Below, piece by piece: positions 28,615-37,098 of a stretch of 64,000 bases of DNA (the first letter of the stretch is position 1; every line of letters starts with the position of its first letter). The notes beneath the pieces were generated by a model that ran no database searches, was not told the origin of the DNA, and saw only the letters and a program-made list of their open reading frames with translations. This DNA is from Micromonospora sp. WMMD882 (GTDB taxonomy: Bacteria > Actinomycetota > Actinomycetes > Mycobacteriales > Micromonosporaceae), in the NCBI RefSeq assembly GCF_027497255.1, contig NZ_CP114903.1:6262001-6326000 (forward strand), written 5' to 3'. Both the position numbers and the translations under genes were made by a program.

Positions 28615-29166
28615 TCAGGCGTTCGCCACCAGGTCGACGGCGGCGAGCAGGTCCGCCACGGAGTGTCCGCCCTCGTGGCAGTCGTCGTTGACGAACAGCG
28701 CCGGCACCCCGGTCACCCCGCTGAGGATGCCCCCGACGAAGTCCTGCCGTACCCGGTCCGCGTGCACCTGCCCCTCGACCTCGCCGCCCACGTCGTCGGC
28801 GGAGACGCCGAGCTGCTCCACGCCGAGCGACAGGTGCACCGGGTCGAGCTGGTCCTGGTGCTCGAAGAGCCAGTCGTGCATCTCCCAGAACCGGCCGCGC
28901 CGGCCGGCCGCCTCGGCGATCTGCGCCGCGCTCTCCGCGTAGGGGTGCACGTTGGCGATCGGGAAGTGCCGGAACACCAGCCGGACCAGCTCCGCCCGCT
29001 GCCGCTGCACCTCCCGCAGGTTCCGGTACGCCGCGCCGCAGTGGACGCACTGGAAGTCGGCGTACTCGACCAGGGTCACCGGGGCGTCGACCGGCCCCCG
29101 GACGTGGTCGGCCCCGCTCACCGGCGCCCGCAGGCGGGCCACCGTGACCTGGAGCGGCGTGGTCAT
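28615..29166 (-). CDS. DsbA/thioredoxin-fold protein (Na+/H+ antiporter NhaA-C-like group)
   Basis: A 183-residue thioredoxin-fold protein with the redox motif CVHC in VEYADFQCVHCG, a helical insertion (AAQIAEAAGRRGRFWEMHDWLFEHQD) typical of DsbA-like proteins, and the cis-proline loop in GVPALFVND. There is no signal peptide or membrane anchor, so it is probably cytoplasmic and mycothiol- or DsbA-like in reactivity rather than a periplasmic oxidase. A further cysteine (NDDCHEGGH) lies after the cis-Pro. It is 73 bp downstream of the BON protein gene on the same strand. Confidence 0.88.
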   Translation of the reverse strand: MTTPLQVTVARLRAPVSGADHVRGPVDAPVTLVEYADFQCVHCGAAYRNLREVQRQRAELVRLVFRHFPIANVHPYAESAAQIAEAAGRRGRFWEMHDWLFEHQDQLDPVHLSLGVEQLGVSADDVGGEVEGQVHADRVRQDFVGGILSGVTGVPALFVNDDCHEGGHSVADLLAAVDLVANA

Positions 29167-29239
29167 CCGTCGCTCACCCCCCTCCCGGCTCGGACCGGTC
29201 CGTGCCGTCCCGCGCCGGTCGGCGCGGTCGCCCGGTCGG

Positions 29240-29761
29240 TCACGTCGTCCAGTCTGCCGGCGGGGCGGGTGACGGCGGCTCGCCCGCTCGGGGTGGTTCG
29301 GGCCGGGGACGTACCCTGATCTGGTTGCCGACTCCGCGCACCCCGGGCAGCCGACGCACCGCCGACTCGGCGGCCCGCCGCTGGTACTCCCAGTCGAGCC
29401 GGCCGCGCAGGGTCACCCACCCGTCGGCGACTGTCACGTCCAGCTCGTCCAGCGGCAGGAACGCCTCCCACTCCAGGGCGTGCCCGACCGCGGCGGCGAG
29501 CTCCGGGCCGGTACGTCCGGTCGAGGCGGACGGCCGTACGGCGAGGTCGTTGGCGACCGCCCGGACCCGGGCGGCCCGATGGGCGGCGCGTTCGGCGGCC
29601 CAGCGCTTGGCGTACGCGTCCACCCAGCCGCTGAGCGTGACCACCCCGTCGGCGACGCTCACGCCCACCTCGTGCGGGCGTACCCCCGGCTCGCCGGCCA
29701 GCTCGGCACGCACCTGGGCCTGGATGTCCTGGTCGACCCGGATCGTCGTCGCGCTGCGCAT
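29240..29761 (-). CDS. Protein with two BON domains
   Basis: A 173-residue protein with two BON repeats of about 70 residues (VSVADGVVTLSGWVDAYAKR and VTVADGWVTLRGRLDWEYQR), each ending in a V-N-I/L strand (ANDLAV, GNQIRV). BON domains bind phospholipids or link envelope components. There is no signal peptide in this form, so it is probably cytoplasmic or membrane-peripheral, like stress-associated BON proteins of actinobacteria. ATG 29761 follows GGGGAG; the longer frame to 29980 lacks homologous sequence. It is divergent from the membrane protein gene at 29941. Confidence 0.87.
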   Translation of the reverse strand: MRSATTIRVDQDIQAQVRAELAGEPGVRPHEVGVSVADGVVTLSGWVDAYAKRWAAERAAHRAARVRAVANDLAVRPSASTGRTGPELAAAVGHALEWEAFLPLDELDVTVADGWVTLRGRLDWEYQRRAAESAVRRLPGVRGVGNQIRVRPRPEPPRAGEPPSPAPPADWTT

Positions 29762-29940
29762 GCCTGTCTCCCCTCGCCGCGGGGCGCGGGCACCGGATGC
29801 GGCGGCCCGCGCGTACGCCGTCGACGATGGCCGGCGGGCGGGTGAGCCGCCCTCACCCGGATGGGACGGGGATGACAGCGACACCAGCGATACGGCACGA
29901 TCTGGATCGATCTCTTCACAGAAGGCGACGAGGGCGGACG

Positions 29941-31794
29941 ATGAGCACCGACACCGGGACGACGGCGTCCACTCCGGCACCGGCGGGACAGCCCGGGGCG
30001 CGACGGCTGCTGCGGCTGGCCCGGCACGAGTGGACCCTGGTCGTGCTGGGATCCCTGCTGCTGGCCGCGGTGCTGACCTGGCCCACGCTGGGCGGTCTGA
30101 CCGGCACCATCCCGCAGGACGTCGGTGACCCGACGTTGCAGGCGTGGCAGGTGGCCTGGGGCGGGCACGCGCTGCTCACCGACCCGACCAGTCTGTGGCA
30201 CTCGAACACGTTCTTCCCCGAGCCGTACACCTACGCGTACTCGGACACCCTGCTCGGCTACGCGCCGGCCGGCATGGTCGGGGACGGCCCGGTGGCCGCG
30301 GTGGTCCGCTACAACCTGCTCTACGTGCTGACGCACGCTCTGGCGTTCGTCGGGGCGTACGCGCTGGCCCGGCAGTTGGGCGCGGGCCGCGCCGGGTCGG
30401 CGGTGGCCGGCGCCGCCTTCGGGTACGCCCCGTGGAAGCTGGCCCAGGCCGGGCACCTGCACGTGCTCAGCATCGGCGGGATCGCCCTCGCGTTGGCGAT
30501 GCTCGCGCGGGGGCACGGCTGGTCGCTGCGGGACGGCTACCGGCCGGACCGGGCGCGGCCGGGCTGGGTGGCGGCCGGTTGGCTGGTCGCCGCCTGGCAG
30601 ATCAGCCTCGGTTTCGGTATCGGCCTGCCCTTCGCGTACGCGTTGGCGCTGGTCTGCCTGGTCGCGGCGGCCGGGTACGGCTGGTCGACCTGGCGGCGGG
30701 CCCGCCCGCCGTTCCCGCGCGGGCTGCTCCTGGCCGACCTGGCCGGCGGGGTGTTCTTCGCCGGGGTGGCCCTGTTCATGGCCGCCCCGTACTTCGAGGT
30801 GGTGAACCGCCACCCGGAGGGACGACGCACCGTCGCGCACATCGAGATGTTCTCCCCGCCGCTGAGTGGTTTCCTGACCGCGCCGCCGGAGAGCTGGCTC
30901 TGGGGCGAGCGGCACGCCGCCGCCCGGGAGCAGCTCGACTTCGCCAACGAGATGACGCTGCTGCCCGGCGTGGTGCTGCTCGGGCTGGCCTGCGCCGGGC
31001 TGGCGTTCTCCGCCTGGCGGGTCCGGCACCGGCTGCTGCTGCTGGCCGGGGTGCTGGTGACCGGCGCGCTGGCGATGGGCACCCAATTCCTCGGTGACGG
31101 TGATCCCGGCTACGTCACGCTGGTCGAGCACGCCCCGGGCTGGGACGGCATCCGTACGCCGGGCCGGCTGGTGCTCTGGACGACGCTGCTGCTGGGTCTG
31201 CTCGCCGCCGGCGCGCTCACCCGGGAGCCGCAGCCGCCCGCGGACTCGGCCGGGGCGAGCCCGCCCCCCGACCCGGCGCCGTCGGAGCCGGCGGTCGGGC
31301 CGGCGTCGGCGGGGGCGACAGCGGTCGGGCCGGCGTCGGCGGGGGCGGGTGGGCGGTCCACCGGGTGGGCGCGGTGTCTGCTGGTGGTGCCGCTGGCGCT
31401 GGTGCTGCTGGAGGGGGTGAACCGGACCCCGCACGTGCCGACGCCGGAGCAGCCGGCGGCGTTGCGCGGCGTGACCGGGCCGGTGCTGGTGCTGCCCAGC
31501 GACGGGATCCGTGAGCTGCACGTGATGCTCTGGTCCACGGACGGTTTCCCGCAGGTCGTCAACGGCTTGGCGTCGTTCGTCCCGGCGAGTCAGGCGGAGA
31601 TCCGGTCGGCGAGTCTGGGCTTCCCGGACGCCGGCTCGGTGACGTACCTGCGGCAGCGGGGCATCCGGACGGTGGTGGTGCTGCCGCAGTACGCGGTGGG
31701 CACGCCGTGGCAGGACGTCGAGACGCGGCCGGTCACCGCCCCGGGAGTACGGCGGGAACAGGTGGGCGACGGCTACGTGTACCACCTGGACTGA
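29941..31794 (+). CDS. Large polytopic membrane protein (GT-C-like fold), function not assigned
   Basis: A 617-residue protein with about ten hydrophobic helices. The first extracytoplasmic loop contains acidic/aromatic residues (TIPQDVGDPTLQAWQ), and large ectodomain-like C-terminal sequence follows (VLVLPSDGIRELHVMLWSTDGFPQVVNG). This matches membrane glycosyltransferase-like proteins of GT-C architecture, in which an acidic residue of loop 1 is catalytic, but the family is not certain. A 27-bp duplicated segment inserts VGPASAGA twice (residues near 451-469). ATG 29941 is the start; the spacing to the divergent BON gene leaves about 180 bp for both promoters. Confidence 0.8.
   Translation: MSTDTGTTASTPAPAGQPGARRLLRLARHEWTLVVLGSLLLAAVLTWPTLGGLTGTIPQDVGDPTLQAWQVAWGGHALLTDPTSLWHSNTFFPEPYTYAYSDTLLGYAPAGMVGDGPVAAVVRYNLLYVLTHALAFVGAYALARQLGAGRAGSAVAGAAFGYAPWKLAQAGHLHVLSIGGIALALAMLARGHGWSLRDGYRPDRARPGWVAAGWLVAAWQISLGFGIGLPFAYALALVCLVAAAGYGWSTWRRARPPFPRGLLLADLAGGVFFAGVALFMAAPYFEVVNRHPEGRRTVAHIEMFSPPLSGFLTAPPESWLWGERHAAAREQLDFANEMTLLPGVVLLGLACAGLAFSAWRVRHRLLLLAGVLVTGALAMGTQFLGDGDPGYVTLVEHAPGWDGIRTPGRLVLWTTLLLGLLAAGALTREPQPPADSAGASPPPDPAPSEPAVGPASAGATAVGPASAGAGGRSTGWARCLLVVPLALVLLEGVNRTPHVPTPEQPAALRGVTGPVLVLPSDGIRELHVMLWSTDGFPQVVNGLASFVPASQAEIRSASLGFPDAGSVTYLRQRGIRTVVVLPQYAVGTPWQDVETRPVTAPGVRREQVGDGYVYHLD
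31291..31347. repeat. In-frame 30-bp duplication in the membrane protein gene
   Basis: The 27 bases from GCGGTCGGGCC to GGGGGCG at 31291-31317 recur exactly at 31321-31347. They encode a Pro/Ala-rich linker between two hydrophobic segments, so the change is tolerated in an exposed loop. Confidence 0.9.
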
Positions 31795-31847
31795 GCCACC
31801 TGGCCGGGAGCGGACCGCCCCGAACAGCGACGACTTAGTTGGGATCC

Positions 31848-31862
31848 CTTCCAAACTGGAAG
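31848..31862. promoter_or_regulatory. Dyad upstream of the xyloglucanase gene
   Basis: CTTCC at 31848-31852 and GGAAG at 31858-31862 form a 5-5-5 dyad about 165 bp ahead of the xyloglucanase start, in a stretch less GC-rich than its surroundings (31830-31880). It may be an operator. It does not match the CebR consensus used for cellulase genes. The rest of the 233-bp gap shows no other strong signal. Confidence 0.3.
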
Positions 31863-32027
31863 CTCTCGCGGTTAGGGTGGAAGTCCTCCTCGGTGGGAGC
31901 CGACGCGCCGGTGGTGGGGGAGCCAGGGCAAGCTCCCCGGTTCATGTCGTCCGCCCGGCCCGGTCGTGTGCCGCGGCGCCGGGCGACCCGGACCCCTGCC
32001 CGGGTGCAACCCCCGAGAGGACCGCTG

Positions 32028-34754
32028 ATGCGGAGAAGTCTCGCCGGCGCGGCAGCGGCCGTGCTGGCCGCCGGCGCGGCCGTGCTGGCCGTGCAGTTCA
32101 CCGTCGCCCCGTCCGGCTCCGCCGCCGCCGCGGCGGCCGAGCCGTACTCCTGGAAGAACGTCCGGATCGACGGGGGCGGCTTCGTCCCCGGCATCGTCTT
32201 CAACCCCACCGAGAAGAACCTGATCTACGCGCGCACCGACATCGGCGGGGCGTACCGCTGGGAGCAGGCCAGCCAGTCCTGGACGCCGCTGCTGGACTGG
32301 GTGGGCCTGGACAGGTGGGGCTGGAACGGCGTGAACTCCATCGCCACCGACCCGGTGCAGACCAACCGGGTGTACGCGGCGGTCGGCATGTACACCAACG
32401 ACTGGGACCCGAACAACGGCGCGATCCTGCGCTCGGCGGACAAGGGCGCGACCTGGCAGGTGGCCGAGCTGCCGTTCAAGATCGGCGGGAACATGCCGGG
32501 CCGGGGCATGGGGGAGCGGCTCGCCGTCGACCCGAACCGCAACAGCGTCGTCTACTACGCCGCCGAGGGCGGCAACGGCCTGTGGCGCAGCACCGACTCC
32601 GGCGCGACCTGGGCGAAGGTCGCCAACTTCCCGAACGTCGGCAACTACGTCGCCGACCCGTTCGACAGCACCGGCTACCAGAGCCAGAACCAGGGTCTGA
32701 CCTGGGTCAGCTTCGACAAGAGCACCGGTACGGCGGGGACCGCCACGCAGACCGTCTACGTCGGCGTGGCCGACAAGCAGAACCCGGTGTACCGCAGCAC
32801 CAACGGCGGTTCCACCTGGGAGCGGATCCCCGGCCAGCCCACCGGCTACCTGGCCCACAAGGGCGTGGTGGACCACGTCGGCGGGCACCTCTACATCGCC
32901 ACCAGCGACACCGGCGGCCCGTACGACGGCGCGAAGGGCGACGTCTGGAAGTTCACCCGGTCCACCGGCGCGTGGACCCGGATCAGCCCGGTCCCGTCGG
33001 ACAGCTCCGACGCGTACTTCGGCTACAGCGGGCTCACCATCGACCGGCAGAAGCCGAACACCCTGATCGTGGCCACCCAGATCTCCTGGTGGCCGGACGC
33101 GATCTTCTGGCGCAGCACCGACGGGGGCGCGACCTGGAGCCGGATCTGGGAGTTCACCAGCTACCCGGACCGCGCCAAGAAGTACACCATGGACATCAGC
33201 TCGGTGCCCTGGCTGGACTTCGGCACCAACCCGTCCCCGCCGGAGGAGACCCCCAAGCTGGGCTGGATGAACGAGTCGGTGGAGATCGACCCGCACGACT
33301 CGAACCGGTTCCTGTACGGCACCGGCGCGACCATCTACGGCAGCACCGACCTGACCAAGTGGGACACCGGTGGGACGTTCACCATCAAGCCGATGGTCAA
33401 GGGACTGGAGGAGACCGCCGTCCTGGACCTGATCAGCCCGCCGACCGGCGCGCCCCTGGTCAGCGGCCTGGGCGACCTCGGCGGCTTCCGGCACACCGAC
33501 CTGGACGCCGTGCCGGCGAAGATCTTCACCCAGCCGGTCTTCACCAGCACCACCAGCCTCGACTACGCCGAGAGCAACCCGGCGGTGATGGTCCGGGCCG
33601 GCAACTTCACCGACGCCGACCGGCCCAACGACAGCCACGTCGCGTTCTCCACCGACGGCGGCGCGAACTGGTTCCAGGGCACCGAGCCGAGTGGGATCGA
33701 CAACGGCGGCACGGTCGCCGCGGCGGCCGACGGCAGCCGGTTCGTCTGGGCCCCGGGCGACGCCGGCCGGCAGGTCGTCCACTCGGTCGGCTTCGGCAAC
33801 TCGTGGGCCGCCTCGACCGGCATCCCGGCGAACGCGGTCGTCGAGTCCGACCGGGTCAACCCGAGCAAGTTCTACGGCTTCAGCGGCGGCAGGCTCTACG
33901 TCAGCGTCAACGGCGGGGCCAGCTTCACCGCCTCCGCCGCGACCGGCCTGCCGACCACCGGCAACGTCCGGTTCAAGGCGCTGCCCGGCAAGGAGGGCGA
34001 GCTGTGGCTGGCCGGCGAGGGCGGCCTGTGGCGGTCGACCAACTCCGGGGCCAGCTTCACCAAGCTGGCCGGGGTCAGCGCCGCCGGCAGCATCGGCTTC
34101 GGCAAGGCGGCCCCCGGGCAGACCTACCCGGCGTTGTACCTGTTCGGCACGGTGGACGGACAACCCGGCGTGCACCGCTCCGACAACGTCGGCGCGAGCT
34201 GGGTCCGGATCAACGACGACCAGCACCAGTACGGTAACGCGGGCGACGCGATCACCGGCGACCCGCGCGTCTACGGGCGGGTGTACCTGGGCACCAACGG
34301 CCGGGGCATCCTGGTCGCCGACCGGCTCGGCGGCACCCCGTCCCCGACGGCGACCCCGACCACCCCGACGCCCGGCCCGACCACGCCCACCCCGGGCCCG
34401 ACGGTGACCCCGACCGGGCCGCCGCCGCCCACCACTCCCGGCCCCATCCTCGGCTGCCGGGCGACGTACTCGGTGATCGGCTCCTGGTCCGGTGGGATGC
34501 AGGGCGAGGTGACCGTCCGCAACTACGAGGACGTCCCGATCACCGGCTGGACGGTGACCTGGTCGTACGCGAACGGTGAGAAGATCAATCAGATCTGGGG
34601 CGGCAAGCTCACCCAGACCGGGGGCGCCGTGACGGTGCGCAACGCCGACTACAACGGCTTCCTCACCACCGGCCAGAGCACCACCTTCGGGTTCCTGGCC
34701 AGCGTGCCCGGCGCCACCGGCATCCCCACCCCCACCTGCTCCTACTCCCGCTGA
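32028..34754 (+). CDS. Secreted xyloglucanase (GH74) with C-terminal CBM2
   Basis: A 908-residue extracellular hydrolase. ATG 32028 begins a signal peptide of about 40 residues ending in an Ala-rich cleavage site. The GH74 double seven-bladed beta-propeller follows, with BNR-type SxDxGxTW repeats (STDSGATW, STDGGATW). The catalytic Asp pair is in ARTDIGGAYRW and SGLGDLGGFRH. A Pro/Thr linker (TPTPGPTTPTPGP) at about 770-805 leads to a CBM2 (GCRATYSV ... PTCSYSR) with conserved tryptophans and the terminal disulfide cysteines. It cleaves the beta-1,4-glucan backbone of xyloglucan in plant cell walls. There is no neighbouring xyloglucan transporter. Confidence 0.96.
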   Translation: MRRSLAGAAAAVLAAGAAVLAVQFTVAPSGSAAAAAAEPYSWKNVRIDGGGFVPGIVFNPTEKNLIYARTDIGGAYRWEQASQSWTPLLDWVGLDRWGWNGVNSIATDPVQTNRVYAAVGMYTNDWDPNNGAILRSADKGATWQVAELPFKIGGNMPGRGMGERLAVDPNRNSVVYYAAEGGNGLWRSTDSGATWAKVANFPNVGNYVADPFDSTGYQSQNQGLTWVSFDKSTGTAGTATQTVYVGVADKQNPVYRSTNGGSTWERIPGQPTGYLAHKGVVDHVGGHLYIATSDTGGPYDGAKGDVWKFTRSTGAWTRISPVPSDSSDAYFGYSGLTIDRQKPNTLIVATQISWWPDAIFWRSTDGGATWSRIWEFTSYPDRAKKYTMDISSVPWLDFGTNPSPPEETPKLGWMNESVEIDPHDSNRFLYGTGATIYGSTDLTKWDTGGTFTIKPMVKGLEETAVLDLISPPTGAPLVSGLGDLGGFRHTDLDAVPAKIFTQPVFTSTTSLDYAESNPAVMVRAGNFTDADRPNDSHVAFSTDGGANWFQGTEPSGIDNGGTVAAAADGSRFVWAPGDAGRQVVHSVGFGNSWAASTGIPANAVVESDRVNPSKFYGFSGGRLYVSVNGGASFTASAATGLPTTGNVRFKALPGKEGELWLAGEGGLWRSTNSGASFTKLAGVSAAGSIGFGKAAPGQTYPALYLFGTVDGQPGVHRSDNVGASWVRINDDQHQYGNAGDAITGDPRVYGRVYLGTNGRGILVADRLGGTPSPTATPTTPTPGPTTPTPGPTVTPTGPPPPTTPGPILGCRATYSVIGSWSGGMQGEVTVRNYEDVPITGWTVTWSYANGEKINQIWGGKLTQTGGAVTVRNADYNGFLTTGQSTTFGFLASVPGATGIPTPTCSYSR

Positions 34755-34784
34755 CCCGGCCCCACCCCGCTGCTCCCACCGCCC

Positions 34785-34820
34785 GCCCCGTCGACCCGCG
34801 CCCGGGTCGGCGGGGCGGCG
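34785..34820 (+). terminator. Terminator of the xyloglucanase gene
   Basis: CGACCCG at 34793-34799 pairs with CGGGTCG at 34804-34810, extended by a GCCCC/GGGGC outer pair, about 40 bp past the stop codon. Confidence 0.55.
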
Positions 34821-34880
34821 CGACGCCAGGGCGGCTCGAGGCGCGGCCGATAGGATCGGCCGGATCAAGGTGGAGGTGGC

Positions 34881-35519
34881 GTGAATCAGACCAGGACGGC
34901 GTACCTGACCGCGGCGCGTTCGGCGGTGGCCCTGCTCGGTGAGCCGGCGGTGGCGCAGCGGTGGGACGAGCCGAGCGCGCTCGCCGAGTTCCGGGTCGGC
35001 GGGCTGGCCGCCCACCTGGCCGTACAGCTCTTCCGGGTGCCCACCATGCTGGACGCCCCGGCCGGGTCGGACGACCCGATCGACCTGATGGCGCACTTCG
35101 GCCGGGTGCCGTGGGTCGACGCCGCGCTGGACGACGAGGTGAGCGTCGCCGTCCGCCGGATCGGTGACGAGCTGGCCGCGCCGGGCCCCACCGCGCTGCT
35201 GGCCCGGGCCGGGGCGACCCTGGACGAGCTGCCCGGGCGGTTGGCCGACGCGCCGGCCGACCGGACGGTACGCGTGCCGCCGGGCGGCTGGTCGCTGACC
35301 CTGGACGACTTCCTGGTCACCCGTCTGGTGGAGATCGCCGTGCACGTCGACGACCTGGCGGTCAGCGTGGGGCTGGGCACCCCCGAGCTGCCGTCCGAGG
35401 TGATCGATCCGGTGCTCACGCTGCTGGCCCGGCTCTCGGTCCGGCGGCACGGTCAGCCGGCGGTGTTGCGCGCGTTCTCCCGCGCCGAACGTGCCCCGGC
35501 CGACATCACCGTCTTCTGA
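34881..35519 (+). CDS. MDMPI_N-domain protein (mycothiol-dependent maleylpyruvate isomerase family)
   Basis: A 212-residue protein from GTG 34881 (GGAGG upstream). It shows the four-helix DinB-like MDMPI_N layout: VGGLAAHLAVQLFRVP with a metal-ligand His, then RLVEIAVHVDDLAVSVGL with two further His/Asp ligands, and the closing LARLSVRRHG. The family includes mycothiol-dependent isomerases and many actinobacterial paralogues of unknown substrate (TIGR03083 type). Here the first helix lacks the usual PC-W segment, so activity is uncertain. It shares a strong terminator with the convergent gene at 35592. Confidence 0.85.
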   Translation: MNQTRTAYLTAARSAVALLGEPAVAQRWDEPSALAEFRVGGLAAHLAVQLFRVPTMLDAPAGSDDPIDLMAHFGRVPWVDAALDDEVSVAVRRIGDELAAPGPTALLARAGATLDELPGRLADAPADRTVRVPPGGWSLTLDDFLVTRLVEIAVHVDDLAVSVGLGTPELPSEVIDPVLTLLARLSVRRHGQPAVLRAFSRAERAPADITVF

Positions 35520-35529
35520 GCTTCCGCAC

Positions 35530-35569
35530 GGCTGCGGGCCCCACCGGTGTTCCGGTGGGGCCCGCAGCC
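35530..35569. terminator. Bidirectional terminator, 18-bp perfect stem
   Basis: 35530-35547 and 35552-35569 pair over 18 bp (GGCTGCGGGCCCCACCGG and its complement) around a TGTT loop, between two convergent genes. It is one of the strongest hairpins in the window. Confidence 0.93.
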
Positions 35570-35591
35570 GCAGGTCGGGTGTCGGGGGCCG

Positions 35592-35999
35592 TCAGGTGTC
35601 CTGGCCGGCCGGCGAGTTCGGCCGGTCCACGTCGACGAACTCGATGTCGTCCACGTCCCGCTCGCTGCGGGAGCCGACGGCACGGGCCGCCGACCCGGCC
35701 GCCCAGCCGATCGCCGCGCCGGCCAGCACGGCGCCGACGAGCAGCGCCCACGGCAGGGCGGGCCGCCGGCCGGCGAGCGCGTCGAAGGCGTGCATGGCCC
35801 GCCGCCGGGCCTCGTCGGCGGCCGAGCCGACCAGGTCACCGGCCTCGTCGGCGAACGTGAAACCGTTGGCGCGGGCGGCGCGGGCGGTGTCCCGCACGCT
35901 GCTCCCGGCGGAGTCCACGGCGGATGTCAGGTGTTGCCACGCCTGCTCCGCGATCCGCTCGGGCCTGCTCCGGCGCTCCAGCAGTGTGGATCCGAACAT
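35592..35999 (-). CDS. Small membrane-anchored protein, unrecognised
   Basis: A 135-residue protein from ATG 35999 (GGGAGG upstream). The N-terminal 80 residues are a helical Ala/Arg-rich region; one strong transmembrane helix (ALPWALLVGAVLAGAAIGWAAG) follows at about 80-105, and the C-terminus is acidic (DVDDIEFVDVDRP). The layout resembles small membrane proteins common in Micromonosporaceae and Streptomyces that carry a helical N-terminal repeat, but I cannot name the family. It is transcribed away from the poly-Asp lipoprotein gene. Confidence 0.75.
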   Translation of the reverse strand: MFGSTLLERRSRPERIAEQAWQHLTSAVDSAGSSVRDTARAARANGFTFADEAGDLVGSAADEARRRAMHAFDALAGRRPALPWALLVGAVLAGAAIGWAAGSAARAVGSRSERDVDDIEFVDVDRPNSPAGQDT

Positions 36000-36156
36000 C
36001 CTGGTTACCTCCCTCGGGTACCGAAGCCGGCGGTCACCGGGACCACGGCGTCACGGTCGGCGGCGCTGGCCGGCCGTCCAGCGTTCAGGTGCCCCGTCCC
36101 GCGCGACCGCAAACCCGCCCGGTCGGGGCGGGCCCGACACCGCCGGCAGCGGACGG

Positions 36157-36300
36157 TCAGCGTAGCGTGACGACGGCCGTGCCGCGGGCGAAGTCGTCAT
36201 CGTCGTCATCGTCGTCGTCACCCGCGCCGCCGAAGCCGCAGGCCAGCACGAGGGCGAGCAGGGCGCCGACACCGGCCAGCCCGAGCAGTCTCTTGATCAT
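36157..36300 (-). CDS. Tiny lipoprotein with a nine-aspartate run
   Basis: A 47-residue protein from ATG 36300. Residues 1-21 form a lipoprotein signal peptide with the lipobox VLAC, so Cys21 would be lipidated. The mature peptide is GFGGAG followed by nine consecutive Asp residues and FARGTAVVTLR. The Asp run is coded by mixed GAC/GAT codons, so it is not simply a one-codon slippage tract. No family is recognised. A poly-Asp tether on the outer face could bind Ca2+ or other cations (inference). Confidence 0.6.
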   Translation of the reverse strand: MIKRLLGLAGVGALLALVLACGFGGAGDDDDDDDDDFARGTAVVTLR

Positions 36301-36665
36301 GGTGGATCCCTTCGTCGCCGCTGGGTCGATCCCGGTGTCGATGCTAGGCCCGCCCGGCAACGCGCCGACCACGTCCCGCCGCGCGGGCCCGACCGGCCGG
36401 CGCCGGGTGAGCGGGGGCACGCCGGTCCGGTGGGTGCGCCCGGCGTCGACGATCGACGGTTACTCTTGGTCGGCGGACGTTCCGTGCCCGGGAACGAGCG
36501 TCCGGCACAGATGAGGGGAAAATTTCGGATAAGGGTGATCCAGCCCGCCCTGATCCACGAATTGCTCATCCCCGGGGGTGGCGACCGAGGCGGTCGGAGG
36601 AATACTCTCGGTCGCGGCCCGCGTACTGATGAGGCGCCCGATGACGGGCGAGTGGAGGTGCTCGC
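36301..36665. promoter_or_regulatory. 365-bp divergent upstream region with a direct repeat
   Basis: This gap separates the poly-Asp lipoprotein (minus) from the STAS gene (plus). TACTCTTGGTCG at 36461-36472 recurs as TACTCTCGGTCG at 36603-36614, the second ending about 50 bp ahead of the STAS start. A GTTCC/GGAAC hairpin lies near 36479-36495. These could be promoter or activator sites; none matches a well-known consensus that I can confirm. Confidence 0.4.
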
Positions 36666-37034
36666 GTGAGCCTGTCGATTGTGAAGTCGGTCCTGTCCGG
36701 TGGCGTCGTCCAGATCTCCCCGCGTGGGGAGATCGACGTCGACACCGCCTACGAGGTACGCGAAGCCGTCGTCGAGGTGCTGGCCAAGGGCCGCCCGAAG
36801 CGCATCGAGCTCAACATGAGGCTGGTCACCTTCATCGACTCCGTCGGCATCAGCGCGATGGTCGCAGGCTTCCAGACCGCCGAGGTGAGCGGGGTGAAGC
36901 TCGTCGTCACCGAGCCGAGCCGGTTCGTGCACCGTCAGCTCTGGGTGACCGGCCTGCTCGGTCTCTTCGGCGCTCCGGAGCCGTACTTCGCCGGCGCCGC
37001 CGCTCCCGAGCCCGAGGTGCTGCCCGGCGGCTGA
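36666..37034 (+). CDS. STAS-domain anti-sigma factor antagonist
   Basis: A 122-residue SpoIIAA/RsbV-like protein: GVVQISPRGEIDVDTA, then the phosphorylatable serine in FIDSVGISAM, and the closing helix region. A C-terminal Pro/Glu tail (PEPEVLPGG) extends beyond the domain. In this family a kinase-type anti-sigma factor phosphorylates the serine; the unphosphorylated form frees a sigma factor. No anti-sigma kinase or sigma factor is encoded beside it, so its partner lies elsewhere. GTG 36666 follows GGAGG. Confidence 0.92.
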   Translation: MSLSIVKSVLSGGVVQISPRGEIDVDTAYEVREAVVEVLAKGRPKRIELNMRLVTFIDSVGISAMVAGFQTAEVSGVKLVVTEPSRFVHRQLWVTGLLGLFGAPEPYFAGAAAPEPEVLPGG

Positions 37035-37049
37035 CCGGCCCGCTGCCAG

Positions 37050-37076
37050 CCGGCCGTGAGCGTGCCGACAGGCCGG
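37050..37076. terminator. Weak hairpin between convergent genes
   Basis: CCGGCC at 37050-37055 and GGCCGG at 37071-37076 can pair in the 64-bp gap between the STAS gene and surE. The stem is short. Confidence 0.35.
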
Positions 37077-37098
37077 TGGGGCAACCCGTGGCGTGCCG

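Noticed and set aside
31872..35450. 1192-codon antisense frame across the xyloglucanase gene
   Set aside because: It is a shadow of the GC3-rich sense frame, which has a signal peptide, GH74 and CBM2 motifs; the antisense product is low-complexity Arg/Gly/Val.
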